In this document: one piece after another, positions 16,556 through 24,715 of the stretch | How the letters are laid out: the number at the start of each line of letters is the position of its first letter | Position numbering within the stretch: the stretch's first letter is position 1 | Source: Thiobacillus denitrificans | GTDB taxonomy: Bacteria; Pseudomonadota; Gammaproteobacteria; Burkholderiales; Thiobacillaceae | Direction: 5' to 3' | Assembly (NCBI GenBank): GCA_002403375.1 | Contig: DHHQ01000009.1 | Location: forward strand, 10,307 to 74,306 | DNA length: 64,000 bases | Program-made: the position numbers and the translations under genes | Notes under the pieces: model-generated | Databases searched by the model: none | What the model was told of the DNA's origin: nothing | What the model saw: the letters and a program-made list of their open reading frames with translations, nothing else

Positions 16556-17146
16556 ATGCGCGCGACCGACCGCCCCCCATCGCAAGCTGGCACGCCGGTC
16601 CCCAGGCCCCGCGTCCGTCTGCCGATCATCCTTGCCGCGGTGCTCGTCGCGGCGATCCTCACGGCGGTCATCGCCGCGCTGTACGGGGCGCTCGGCGGTG
16701 CGCAGCAGCAGGCGCAGCGGACTGCCGCGACCGAGCGCGCGGCGCTGCTGAAGCAGGCCGACGCGCAGCACGCCGACGCGATGCAGCAGATGCTGGACCT
16801 GCTCGGCGTGCCGCTGGCCTGGGCGATCGGGGGCGAGATCGCGGCGGGGAACTGGGCGCAGGTCGACCGCTACGTCGACGAGCTGGCGCAGCGCGAGGCC
16901 GTCGAGGAGGTGGTCGTGGCGCGGGCGGACGGCACTGTCGCCGCGGCCAGCGATCCGCGCCACGTGGGTGTCGACTTCCGCAGCCTGTACGCCGCGCGCT
17001 ATCTCGCCACCGACGAGGTCGTCGCCGACGAAATCGCGCCCGGGCGCTGGCTACTGGCGACGCCGGCAAAGGGGACGGGGACCCGTCTGGGGACGGTCGT
17101 CGTCGCCTTCCGGCTGCCGCCCCTGGCGCCGGCATCGGACCCGTGA
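16556..17146 (+). CDS. Membrane-anchored periplasmic sensor-like domain protein
   Basis: 196 aa; ATG at 16556 with AGGAGGAA upstream. A Pro/Arg-rich cytoplasmic start, one helix (LPIILAAVLVAAILTAVIAAL), then a coiled segment (QQQAQRTAATERAALLKQAD) and a globular part with VEEVVVARADGTVAAASDP, which looks like the periplasmic ligand-binding (sCache-like) half of a chemoreceptor or sensor kinase. No signalling output domain follows, so it is either a stand-alone sensor partner or a truncated receptor. Function unknown. Confidence 0.7.
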   Translation: MRATDRPPSQAGTPVPRPRVRLPIILAAVLVAAILTAVIAALYGALGGAQQQAQRTAATERAALLKQADAQHADAMQQMLDLLGVPLAWAIGGEIAAGNWAQVDRYVDELAQREAVEEVVVARADGTVAAASDPRHVGVDFRSLYAARYLATDEVVADEIAPGRWLLATPAKGTGTRLGTVVVAFRLPPLAPASDP

Positions 17147-17269
17147 GGGGAGGGCGGCGGTCGGCTATAAAAACGGCATGGCCGACACGAAAGGGCAAGG
17201 GATGAAAGCCGGGGTGACCCAGGCGGGGCGCCCGCACCGTGCGCGCGACGATTGCCGCAGGCAGCCGTC

Positions 17270-17542
17270 ATGATCCCGATCCACGAACTGCTGTCGCGCA
17301 TCCGCTGGGATGCCGCCTACGCCCGCGGCCGCTTCGTCATCGGCTACTGGGACCGCGTGGCGGGCAGGGTGCTGCACGCCGACCTGCGCGAGATCGCCTG
17401 GGACGCCGACAACCCGGCCTTCTTCGACCTCGTCGACGAGGCCGGCGCGGCGCACAGCATCCCGTTCCACCGCGTGCGGGAAGTCTGGCGAGATGGCAGC
17501 CTGATCTGGGAACGCCACCCGCCGGGCGACCACCCGGCTTGA
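17270..17542 (+). CDS. DUF504 (RNA repair/MJ1316-type) protein
   Basis: 90 aa. MIPIHELLSRIRWDAAY and the following FVIGYWDRVAGRVLHADL are the DUF504 pattern, with the end IPFHRVREVWRDGSLIWER. This family occurs alone or fused to nucleotidyltransferase or ligase-like proteins and is associated with RNA repair and LigD-type clusters; its biochemical role is not established. A start six codons upstream (17252) is possible. It precedes ligD by 76 bases in the same direction, so it is probably part of the end-joining cluster. Confidence 0.82.
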   Translation: MIPIHELLSRIRWDAAYARGRFVIGYWDRVAGRVLHADLREIAWDADNPAFFDLVDEAGAAHSIPFHRVREVWRDGSLIWERHPPGDHPA

Positions 17543-17618
17543 AGTAGTTTGACGAGAACGCTGCGCAAGCCATTGGTGCAAAACCGTTTGTGCAGCGCGA
17601 TATCCGAGGTCTTTGGTG

Positions 17619-20360
17619 ATGACGCCTCCACCGGCCAGGCCCGCCCGCAAATCCGCCGCGCCCCCCGCCTCGGCCGCGCTGGCCGACTACGCCGCCAGGC
17701 GGGTTTTCGGCGCCACGCCGGAACCCGCGCCTGCGGCGCCGGCGACGCGGACGGGGCCGCTGCTGTTCGTGGTGCAGCTGCACGCGGCGCGCCGGCTGCA
17801 TTACGACCTGCGGCTCGAGCTCGACGGGGTGCTCAAGTCATGGGCGCTTCCCAGGGGCCCTTCGCTCGACCCCGGGGTCAAGCGGCTCGCGGTACGGACC
17901 GAGGACCATCCGTTCGACTACGCGTCGTTCGAGGGCGTGATTCCGCCCGGGCAGTACGGCGCCGGCGAAGTCGTCGTGTGGGATTGCGGGGTCTATGCGC
18001 CCGACGCCGGTCACGGGGCCTGGCCCGACGACCGCGCGGAAGCCACGCGCCAGGTCCGGGCCGCGCTGGAGCAGGGCAAGCTGAGCCTGTTTCTGCGCGG
18101 CGAGAAGCTCAAGGGCTCGTTCGCGCTGGTGCACAGCGGCGCCACCCAGGACTGGCTGCTGATCAAGCACCGCGACGCGTTCGCCACCGCGCGCGAGGTG
18201 ACCGCGCAGGAACGCTCGGTCGTGTCCGGGCTGACGGTCGCCGACCTCAGGCGCCTGCCCGCGCCGGAGCCCCTGCCTGCCGCGCGCCTCGTCCCCGCCG
18301 GCCCGCGCGCGCCGCTGCCGGCGCGGCTCGCGCCGATGCTCGCCGAACTCGCCGACGCGCCGTTCAGCCATCCGGACTGGCTGTTCGAGCCAAAACTCGA
18401 CGGCTACCGGGTGCTCGCCTTCGTGCGCAACGGCGAGGCGAGGCTGCGCTCGCGCCGCGGCCTCGACCTGACGCCGGCCTTTCCGCAGATCGCCGCGGAA
18501 CTGGCGCTGCAGGGCGCCGACATGCTCGTCGACGGCGAGGTGGTGGCGCTCGATGCGGCCGGCCGGCCGTCGTTCAGCGCGCTGCAGAACCGCGCCGCGC
18601 TCACGACGCCGCGCGAGATCGCCGCCGCCGAGCGCGACACGCCGGCGATCCTGTACGCGTTCGACCTCCTGCACTTCGCCGGACTCGACCTGCGCCAGGC
18701 ACCCTGCAGCGACCGCCGCCGCTACCTCGCCCAGTGCCTGCTGCCGTCGGCCCACGTGCAGCGCGTGCACGCGGCCGACGACGGCGTCGCGCTCTACGCG
18801 GCATCGCTCGAGCAGGGCTTCGAAGGCGTGATGGCCAAGCGCCGCGACAGCCGCTACGAGGCCGGCCGCCGCTCGGCCGCCTGGCTGAAGATCAAGCCTA
18901 CCCGCAGCGCGGAATTCGTGATCGGCGGCACCACCCGCGGCAAGGGGTCGCGAACCGGCCTCGGTGCGCTGCTGCTCGGCTACTGGGAGGGCGACCGCCT
19001 GCGCTACGCCGGCAACGTCGGCAGCGGCTTCGACGCGGCGACGCTGGCGCGCCTGAAAGCGCGCCTCGGCCCGCTCGCGACCGCCGAGCCCCCGTTCGCC
19101 GAGGTGCCGCCGCCGCGCGCCGCCACCACCTGGCTGCGGCCCGAAGCCGTCGCCGAGGTGCGGTTCGCCGAGTGGACCCGCGACGGCCGCCTGCGCGCGC
19201 CGGTGTTCCTGCGGCTGCGCGAGGACGTCGACCCGCGGCGGGTGCGGCGCGAACCGGAGCACGCCGCCGCGCCGGCCGACACCTGGTCCGGCGAGGTTTT
19301 GCAGCAGCTGGCGGCGCCCCGGCAGGCGTTCACCCTGGCGGTCGGCCCCCACCGCATCCGGCTGACCCATCTCGACCGCGTCTACTGGCCCGCCGACGCG
19401 GGGCTCGGCACGCCGGCCTTCACCAAGCGCGACCTGCTGCGCTATCTGGCGCAGGTGTCGCCGTGGATGCTGCCGCACCTCGCCGACCGCCCGCTGACGA
19501 TGATCCGCATGCCGGAAGGCATCGCCGGCGAGCGCTTCTACCAGAAGCACTGGGCGCCGCCGCTGCCGGCATCCGCCGAGTCGCTGACGATCTTTTCCGA
19601 AAGCCGCGACGAGCGCCACGACTACCTGCTGTGCAACAACCTGCCGACGCTGCTGTGGCTTGCCCAGTCGGGCACGCTCGAGTTCCACGTCTGGCATTCG
19701 CGGACGACGCCCGGCGCGGATGCCGCCGGCCTCGGCAGCGACTTCGCCAGCTCGGCCGCCGCGCTGGAAAATTCGCTGCTGAACCATCCCGACTACCTGG
19801 TGTTCGACCTCGACCCCTACATCTATTCCGGACACGAGGCCGCCGGCGCCGAGCCCGAGTACAGCGCCGCCGGCTGGGAGAAGGGCAGGGAGACCGCGTT
19901 CCGGCTGCGCGAGCTGCTGCAGGCGATGGGGCTCGAGCCGCTGGTGAAGACCTCGGGCAAGACCGGCCTGCATGTCTTCGTGCCGATCGAGCGCACGCTC
20001 GACTTCGCCGCCGTGCGCGAGGTCTCCGGGCTCATCGGCCGCCACCTGCTGCGCCAGCACCCGGACCTCATCACCATGGACTGGCAGGTCGCCCGGCGCA
20101 CCGGCAGGATCTTCCTTGACTACACTATGAATACGCGCGGCAAGACGCTCGCCGCCGCCTACTCGCCCCGGGGCCTGCCCGGCGCGCCGGTTTCGATGCC
20201 GCTCACCTGGGACGCGCTGCAGACGGCGCAGCCGCACGATTTCACCCTCACCCGCGCCGTGCAGCGCCTCGCCGCGGCCGGCGACCCGTGGCGCGACGCG
20301 CTCGTCCGGAAGCAGAGCCTCGAACGCACGCTGCGCGACGCAACGCCCCGCACAGCCTGA
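17619..20360 (+). CDS. ligD: LigD: multifunctional NHEJ DNA ligase (PE-LIG-POL order)
   Basis: 913 aa; the ATG at 17619 is chosen over in-frame TTG/GTG codons just before it. Three domains in order: a 3'-phosphoesterase (about residues 40-190; HYDLRLE, TEDHPFDYASFEGVIP, GAGEVVVWD), an ATP-dependent ligase (about 235-520; nucleotidyl lysine in EPKLDGYR, residue 259; FEGVMAKRRDSRYEAGRRS), and a primase-polymerase domain (about 590-880; LTHLDRVYWP, DRPLTMIRMPEGI, catalytic aspartates in FDLDPY at 730/732). It trims, fills and seals broken DNA ends held by Ku. The PE-first order is that of Pseudomonas-type LigD, unlike the polymerase-first mycobacterial one. ku follows after 11 bases. Confidence 0.96.
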   Translation: MTPPPARPARKSAAPPASAALADYAARRVFGATPEPAPAAPATRTGPLLFVVQLHAARRLHYDLRLELDGVLKSWALPRGPSLDPGVKRLAVRTEDHPFDYASFEGVIPPGQYGAGEVVVWDCGVYAPDAGHGAWPDDRAEATRQVRAALEQGKLSLFLRGEKLKGSFALVHSGATQDWLLIKHRDAFATAREVTAQERSVVSGLTVADLRRLPAPEPLPAARLVPAGPRAPLPARLAPMLAELADAPFSHPDWLFEPKLDGYRVLAFVRNGEARLRSRRGLDLTPAFPQIAAELALQGADMLVDGEVVALDAAGRPSFSALQNRAALTTPREIAAAERDTPAILYAFDLLHFAGLDLRQAPCSDRRRYLAQCLLPSAHVQRVHAADDGVALYAASLEQGFEGVMAKRRDSRYEAGRRSAAWLKIKPTRSAEFVIGGTTRGKGSRTGLGALLLGYWEGDRLRYAGNVGSGFDAATLARLKARLGPLATAEPPFAEVPPPRAATTWLRPEAVAEVRFAEWTRDGRLRAPVFLRLREDVDPRRVRREPEHAAAPADTWSGEVLQQLAAPRQAFTLAVGPHRIRLTHLDRVYWPADAGLGTPAFTKRDLLRYLAQVSPWMLPHLADRPLTMIRMPEGIAGERFYQKHWAPPLPASAESLTIFSESRDERHDYLLCNNLPTLLWLAQSGTLEFHVWHSRTTPGADAAGLGSDFASSAAALENSLLNHPDYLVFDLDPYIYSGHEAAGAEPEYSAAGWEKGRETAFRLRELLQAMGLEPLVKTSGKTGLHVFVPIERTLDFAAVREVSGLIGRHLLRQHPDLITMDWQVARRTGRIFLDYTMNTRGKTLAAAYSPRGLPGAPVSMPLTWDALQTAQPHDFTLTRAVQRLAAAGDPWRDALVRKQSLERTLRDATPRTA

Positions 20361-20371
20361 AGGAGATCCCC

Positions 20372-21229
20372 ATGGCAGCACGATCCCTCAGTTCACTCAC
20401 CGTCAGCTTCGGCCTGGTGGCGATCCCGGTGAAGCTCTACACCGCGACGTCGAGCCGGAGCTTCGCCTTCAACCTGCTGCACAAGGGCTGCGGCTCGCGC
20501 CTCAGGCAGCAGTACCTGTGCGCCAAGGAGAACGTCGTCGTGCCGAGCGAAGACATCGTCAAGGGCTACGAATTCGCCAAGGACCAGTACGTGATTTTCA
20601 CGCCGGATGAGCTCAAGGCGCTCGAGGAAGCCGGCTCGCGCGCGGTGGAGGTCGCCGAGTTCGTGCCGATCGAGTCGGTCGACCCGATCTACTTCGACAA
20701 GGCCTACTACCTCGCGCCCGACAAGGGCGGCGCCAAGGCCTACGCGCTGCTCGCCCGGGCGCTGCGCGACACGCAGCGCTGCGCGCTGGGCCGCTGGGCG
20801 AGCCACGGCAAGCAGCACGTCGTGCTGCTGCGGCCGTTCGCGGACGGCCTCGTCATGCAGCAGCTGCTGTACGCCGCCGACGTGCGTTCGATCGGCGAGC
20901 TCGAGATCCCCGACGTCGAGGTCAAGGAAGCCGAGCTCGAGCTCGCGCGCCAGTTGATCGCGCAGCAGAGCACCGAGACCTTCGATCCCGGCGCTTACAC
21001 CGATGCGGTGCGCGCGCGCATCGAGGCGGCCGTCGAGAAGAAGATCGAAGGCCAGGAAATCACCCTGCCCGAAGCCCCCGCAGGCGGCGCGCAGGTCATC
21101 GACCTGATGGAGGCGCTGCGCCTGAGCCTCGAGAAGCGCGGCGCCGCGGAGCCGCTCGCCGGCGCCCGCAAGCCGCCCAAAAAGGTGGCCGCCGCGCGCC
21201 CGGCCGGCCGCGCGGCGGCGAAGAAATAG
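20372..21229 (+). CDS. ku: Ku protein, DNA end-binding
   Basis: 285 aa; ATG at 20372 after AAGGAGATCCCC. The N-terminus RSLSSLTVSFGLVAIPVKLY is typical of bacterial Ku, as is GYEFAKDQYVIFTPDELK. Ku homodimers encircle double-strand breaks and recruit LigD. The C-terminal tail (residues about 255-285) is rich in Lys, Ala and Arg (KPPKKVAAARPAGRAAAKK), the extended basic tail that in other Ku proteins helps DNA binding and threading. Sits 11 bases after ligD, so the two are one operon. Confidence 0.96.
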   Translation: MAARSLSSLTVSFGLVAIPVKLYTATSSRSFAFNLLHKGCGSRLRQQYLCAKENVVVPSEDIVKGYEFAKDQYVIFTPDELKALEEAGSRAVEVAEFVPIESVDPIYFDKAYYLAPDKGGAKAYALLARALRDTQRCALGRWASHGKQHVVLLRPFADGLVMQQLLYAADVRSIGELEIPDVEVKEAELELARQLIAQQSTETFDPGAYTDAVRARIEAAVEKKIEGQEITLPEAPAGGAQVIDLMEALRLSLEKRGAAEPLAGARKPPKKVAAARPAGRAAAKK

Positions 21230-21241
21230 CCCGCGCCGCCG

Positions 21242-22054
21242 ATGCACTCCTACGGCGTGCGCACGGTCGAGCGGCTGCTCGGGCTGCCGCGCAGCGCGGT
21301 CCGCAGCCTGGTCGACGCCGGCTTCGTCACCCCGGTCCGCGGCGCGCGCGGCGCCTGGCAGTTTTCGTTCCAGGACCTGATCGTGCTGCGCGCGGCGTGG
21401 GCGCTGGCGCAGGCGGGGCTGCCGCAGCGCCGCATCATCCGTTCGCTGAAGGCGCTGCGCCGCCAGCTTCCCGACAGCGTGCCGCTCGCCGGGCTGCGCA
21501 TCGGCGCGGTCGGCGACCGCGTCGTGGTGCACGAGGGCGAGGCGCGCTGGCAGGCCGATTCCGGGCAATACCTGCTGGCGCTCGAGGTCGGGATGGACGG
21601 CGGCGTGCTGAGCGTCCGCGACCGCACCGCGCCGGAAGCCGACGCCGAGGCCTGCTTCGTCCGCGGGGCCGAACTCGAGGACGTCGACCCCGCGGCCGCT
21701 GCACGCGCCTACCAGCAGGCGCTTGCAGCGGATCCCGCGCACTGCGGGGCCGCGACCAACCTCGGCCGGCTGCTCCATGCGGACGGCCGCCTGGCCGAGG
21801 CGGAACGCGTCTACCGGGAGGCGCTCGCCGCGTGCGGCAACGACGCCCTGCTGCGCTACAACCTCGGCGTGCTGCTCGAAGACAGCGACCGCGCCGACGA
21901 AGCGATCGGCGCCTACCAACGCGCGCTCGCCGACGACGCGGGCCTCGCCGACTGCCACTACAACCTGGCCCGCCTCTACCGGGCGCAGGGCAGGGCGCGC
22001 GAGGCGCTCCGCCACCTGGCGCGCTACCGCCGGCTCGCCGGCGAAGACGGCTGA
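21242..22054 (+). CDS. MerR-like HTH plus TPR protein
   Basis: 270 aa, 12 bases after ku. Residues about 1-80 look like a MerR-type winged helix (YGVRTVERLLGLPRSAVRSL, then VTPVRGARGAWQFSFQDLIVL). A linking segment is followed by TPR repeats from about residue 130: AARAYQQALAADPAHCGAATNL, AERVYREALAACGNDALLRYNL, AIGAYQRALADDAGLADCHYNL. It may be a regulator of the repair cluster or a DNA-binding scaffold. Similar HTH-TPR proteins are known from sequence only. The 3' end overlaps the convergent DUF72 gene by 31 bases. Confidence 0.8.
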   Translation: MHSYGVRTVERLLGLPRSAVRSLVDAGFVTPVRGARGAWQFSFQDLIVLRAAWALAQAGLPQRRIIRSLKALRRQLPDSVPLAGLRIGAVGDRVVVHEGEARWQADSGQYLLALEVGMDGGVLSVRDRTAPEADAEACFVRGAELEDVDPAAAARAYQQALAADPAHCGAATNLGRLLHADGRLAEAERVYREALAACGNDALLRYNLGVLLEDSDRADEAIGAYQRALADDAGLADCHYNLARLYRAQGRAREALRHLARYRRLAGEDG

Positions 22055-22764
22055 GACTGCGCGGCGAGCGCGAGGAAGCGCTGCGCCAGTTCGGGCCCCA
22101 TGGCTTCGTCCTCGTGCTTGAAGAACACGAACGCCTCCCGCCACGGCTGATCGCCCACGCGCTGCGCCCACGCCGCCAGTTCCGCATCGCCGTAGCCGGG
22201 CCTGCGCAGCCGCAGGTAGCCCCAGTTGGCGGTCGCCACGCACGGCACCTCGAGCGCGCCCCCGGCGTCGGCGACGCACAGCGCCGCCCCGTGGGCACGC
22301 AGCAGCGCGAACACCTCGTCGTCGAACCAGGAGGGATGGCGGAACTCGAACGCCGCGCGGCGCTGCGGCGGCAGCAGGGCGAGGAAGGCCTGCAGCCGCG
22401 GCACGTCCTTCTTCAGGTTGGGCGGCAGCTGGAACAGCAGGGCGCCGAGGCGCTGCTCCAGCGTCGCGGCGACGTCGAGCAGGTACGCCACCGCGTCGTC
22501 GGCATCGCGCAGCCGATGCTGGTGCGTGATCCGCTGCGACGCCTTGAGCACGAAGCGGAAATCGCCGGGCACCTCGGCCGCCCAGGCCTGCAGGACGTGC
22601 GCGCTCGGCATGCGATAGAAGGTGTTGTTGATCTCGACCGCGCGGAACTGCGTCGCGTAATAGCCCAGCATCTCCCGCTCGGGCAGGCCGGCGGGGTAGA
22701 AGCGGCCTTTCCATGCCTTGTAGGCGAAGCCGCTGGTGCCGACGTGGAGGGTCATCGTGGACAT
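22024..22764 (-). CDS. DUF72 (YecE-like) protein
   Basis: 246 aa from the ATG at 22764; another ATG three codons later is also possible. Begins with TLHVGTSGFAYKAWKGRFYP and has the DUF72 features EINNTFYRMP, FRFVLKASQRITH, LGALLFQLPP, EFRHPSWFDD and YLRLRRPGY: a TIM-barrel-like family with unknown function. It converges on the HTH-TPR gene. DUF72 genes are often seen near repair genes, but the connection has not been established. Confidence 0.88.
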   Translation of the reverse strand: MSTMTLHVGTSGFAYKAWKGRFYPAGLPEREMLGYYATQFRAVEINNTFYRMPSAHVLQAWAAEVPGDFRFVLKASQRITHQHRLRDADDAVAYLLDVAATLEQRLGALLFQLPPNLKKDVPRLQAFLALLPPQRRAAFEFRHPSWFDDEVFALLRAHGAALCVADAGGALEVPCVATANWGYLRLRRPGYGDAELAAWAQRVGDQPWREAFVFFKHEDEAMGPELAQRFLALAAQSQPSSPASRR

Positions 22765-22904
22765 GGCGGAGGTCCCCCGGGTCCATTTTTTATAGAACAT
22801 TCGCCGGGCGGCGTTCCAGGCGACGCGCGTTGTCTAGAATGAACGAGTCAGGTGCTGACATTCACTGCGCTGCCTGCCGCCTCGGCAGCCGGCCGAAGGA
22901 GACG

Positions 22905-23141
22905 ATGATGAACGCCAGGCTCAACGAAATCGTTTTGCACATCGACGAATCGCTCGACGAGGAAACCCTGCACAGCGTCGAGGAAGGCATCCGCTGCGAT
23001 GCCGGGGTGGTGTCGGTCGGCCACAATCCGGAGCAGTCCCACATGATCATGGTGGTCTACGATTCGGATTCGACGCGTGCCGCCAGCCTGCTCCACACCC
23101 TGCAGGAACGCGGCCTGCACGCGCAGGTCGTCGGGCTGTAA
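22905..23141 (+). CDS. Small HMA-fold-like protein
   Basis: 78 aa (start at 22905 or 22908 behind GAAGGAG). MNARLNEIVLHIDESLDEETLHSVEEGI and the later HMIMVVYDSDSTRAASLLHTL have the beta-alpha-beta pattern of heavy-metal-associated/ferredoxin-like domains, but the CxxC metal motif is missing: the only Cys is in IRCDAGVVSVG. It is therefore unlikely to be a typical copper chaperone. Function unknown. Confidence 0.65.
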   Translation: MMNARLNEIVLHIDESLDEETLHSVEEGIRCDAGVVSVGHNPEQSHMIMVVYDSDSTRAASLLHTLQERGLHAQVVGL

Positions 23142-23300
23142 GGCACGTCGCCCGCGCCGGTCTGCCTGGAACGCAGGCAACCTTGCACTTCGGCCGCAAC
23201 ATCCTATAACGCGACACGGGACGGCCGCCGGCCGTCCGCGACGCCTGGCGAAGAAGGGCGGCGCCGGTGACGCGTGAATTCCCGATGAAAGGGGGTCGAC

Positions 23301-23681
23301 ATGAGCCCGATCGATGAACCTGTTCCGTCCCGCAGGCGCGTGCTGCGCGGGGCGCTCTGCCTGGGTTGCGGCCTGCTGGCGCCGGCCGCCCTGCTGGGGT
23401 GCGACCGGAAGGAAACCGCAGCGCCCGGCCCGGCGCCAGGCGATGCACCCGCGCCGGCAACCGGCGGGATGCCGGAGGCGGCGCCCGATACCGAAGCGGC
23501 GGCGCCGGCCGAGGCGGCCAAGGTGTCGCAGGCCAGCGTGCAATACCAGGACCAGCCGAAAGGCGACCAGCAATGCAGCGGCTGCATGCATTTCATCTCC
23601 GAATCGAACGCCTGCAAGCTGGTCGAAGGCCAGATCAGTCCGCAAGGCTGGTGCGTCCTCTGGGCCAAGAAGGAGACGTAG
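23301..23681 (+). CDS. High-potential iron-sulfur protein (HiPIP), Tat-exported
   Basis: 126 aa. Twin-arginine signal peptide with SRRRVLRGALCLGCGLL and a hydrophobic run to about residue 33. The Ala/Pro-rich linker is followed by the HiPIP core: VQYQDQPKGDQQCSGCMHF, then CKLVEG and GWCVLW, giving the four Cys of one [4Fe-4S]3+/2+ cluster in the pattern CxxC-x11-C-x12/13-C. HiPIPs shuttle electrons in the periplasm of photosynthetic or chemolithotrophic proteobacteria, consistent with the apr genes. A possible lipobox (LLGC) after the Tat signal may also anchor it. It stands alone. Confidence 0.9.
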   Translation: MSPIDEPVPSRRRVLRGALCLGCGLLAPAALLGCDRKETAAPGPAPGDAPAPATGGMPEAAPDTEAAAPAEAAKVSQASVQYQDQPKGDQQCSGCMHFISESNACKLVEGQISPQGWCVLWAKKET

Positions 23682-23693
23682 CCTTCATCGAGG

Positions 23694-23927
23694 ATGCACT
23701 TCGTCGAGCCCGAAGAGATGGCCGCTGACGCGCGCGCGGCAGCGTACCGGGATCCGGTCTGCCCGCGCTGCAACGGCCCGGTCACGCGCATCCCGCGGCG
23801 CTCGGTCGACGTGCTGACCAGCACTTTCACGCGCACCCGCCGCTACCGCTGCCGCGCGCCCGGCTGCGGCTGGGAAGGGAATCTGCGGGCGAAGCGGCAT
23901 CCGCTGCTGTTCCGCGGACGCGGCTGA
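23694..23927 (+). CDS. Small zinc-ribbon protein
   Basis: 77 aa. CPRCNGPVTRIPRRSVDV and then CRAPGCGWEGNLRAKR make a Cys4 zinc ribbon of the CxxC/CxxxxC type; the C-terminus is basic. It starts 13 bases after the HiPIP stop and may be translated from the same mRNA. Function unknown; such ribbons bind nucleic acid or protein partners. Confidence 0.65.
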   Translation: MHFVEPEEMAADARAAAYRDPVCPRCNGPVTRIPRRSVDVLTSTFTRTRRYRCRAPGCGWEGNLRAKRHPLLFRGRG

Positions 23928-23934
23928 TGAGACC

Positions 23935-24345
23935 CTAGGAGAACCAGCGCAGGAAGGCCGCCGCCGTCAGCGCGACGACGCCCAGCGCGGCGAGCGCGCG
24001 GAAACAGCGCCTCACGCCCGCACGTCCCCACTCTCTGCCGCGCAGGAGGCAGGCGGCAGCGAGCAGAAACCCCGCCGCCGCCGCCACGACCTTGACGCCG
24101 AGGGCGGCCATCGCGACGCGGCTCAGGTCCGGCGTCTCGCCGTAGTAGTAGAGGCTGGTGGCGCCGAAGAGGGCGCCGCTCGCGATCTGCGCGCCCCAGG
24201 CGAGGAGGATCAGGCCGGCGAACGCGCGTGCGTATTCGAGCCGCGACACCGGCCACAGCGCGAACACCGCGCCGCCGAGCAGCGCGACGGCGCCGAAGTT
24301 GTGCACCACCTGCACCAGCGCGTAGGCGAGATTCTCCTGCCACAC
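23935..24345 (-). CDS. Four-helix membrane protein (CopD-like?)
   Basis: 136 aa, GTG start at 24345, just 3 bases after the upstream gene's stop, so probably coupled. Hydrophobic segments: VQVVHNFGAVALLGGAVFALW, FAGLILLAWGAQIASGALFGA, VAMAALGVKVVAAAAGFLLAA and RALAALGVVALTAAAFL. The early His (VVHNFG) and general build are somewhat reminiscent of CopD-type membrane domains but the identification is weak. Last gene of the leftward group that begins with the TPR protein at 26512. Confidence 0.65.
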   Translation of the reverse strand: MWQENLAYALVQVVHNFGAVALLGGAVFALWPVSRLEYARAFAGLILLAWGAQIASGALFGATSLYYYGETPDLSRVAMAALGVKVVAAAAGFLLAAACLLRGREWGRAGVRRCFRALAALGVVALTAAAFLRWFS

Positions 24346-24347
24346 GG

Positions 24348-24692
24348 CTATTTGATCGTGACCCGGACGCAGTCCTGGATGCCGACCGGGACGTGCGCCT
24401 TGTTGACCACCTTGATGCAGATGTTGCGCGTGCCGCTCGACAGCCCCTGCAACGGGTAGCTCCCCTTGAGCTTGCGCAGGATGCCGACTTCCTCGTCGTC
24501 GACGTAGACGTGGACGTGGTCGCCACGCGGCCCGGGGTCGACCTCGTAGACCAGGTGGTTGTCCTCGAGCGCGTCGAGGGTGGCGCCCTGCAGCGGGGCG
24601 GAGATCTCGACCTTGCCCTGCGCCAGACTGGCCGACGGCAGGCCCAGCAGCAGGCCGAATGCGAGGGAGGCGAGAGTGGGTGCGACGTTCAT
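24348..24692 (-). CDS. Exported 114-aa protein, periplasmic
   Basis: 114 aa with a signal peptide (NVAPTLASLAFGLLLGLPSASLAQG). The mature part is about 90 residues of beta-type sequence: VEISAPLQGATLDALEDNH, then GDHVHVYVDDEEVGILRKLKG and two Cys (RNICIKVVNK, IQDCVRVTIK) that may form a disulfide. The DHVHVYVDD segment and the overall Ig-like look suggest a small periplasmic binding or structural protein. Between the secreted TPR protein and the four-helix membrane protein; all three probably form one unit. Confidence 0.7.
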   Translation of the reverse strand: MNVAPTLASLAFGLLLGLPSASLAQGKVEISAPLQGATLDALEDNHLVYEVDPGPRGDHVHVYVDDEEVGILRKLKGSYPLQGLSSGTRNICIKVVNKAHVPVGIQDCVRVTIK

Positions 24693-24715
24693 GGGGTTCT
24701 CCTTCAGGAAAGGGA

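Noticed and set aside
17838..20381. An 847-codon minus-strand open frame opposite ligD
   Set aside because: Same cause: GC-rich antisense of a well-recognised gene; no motif or plausible ribosome site.
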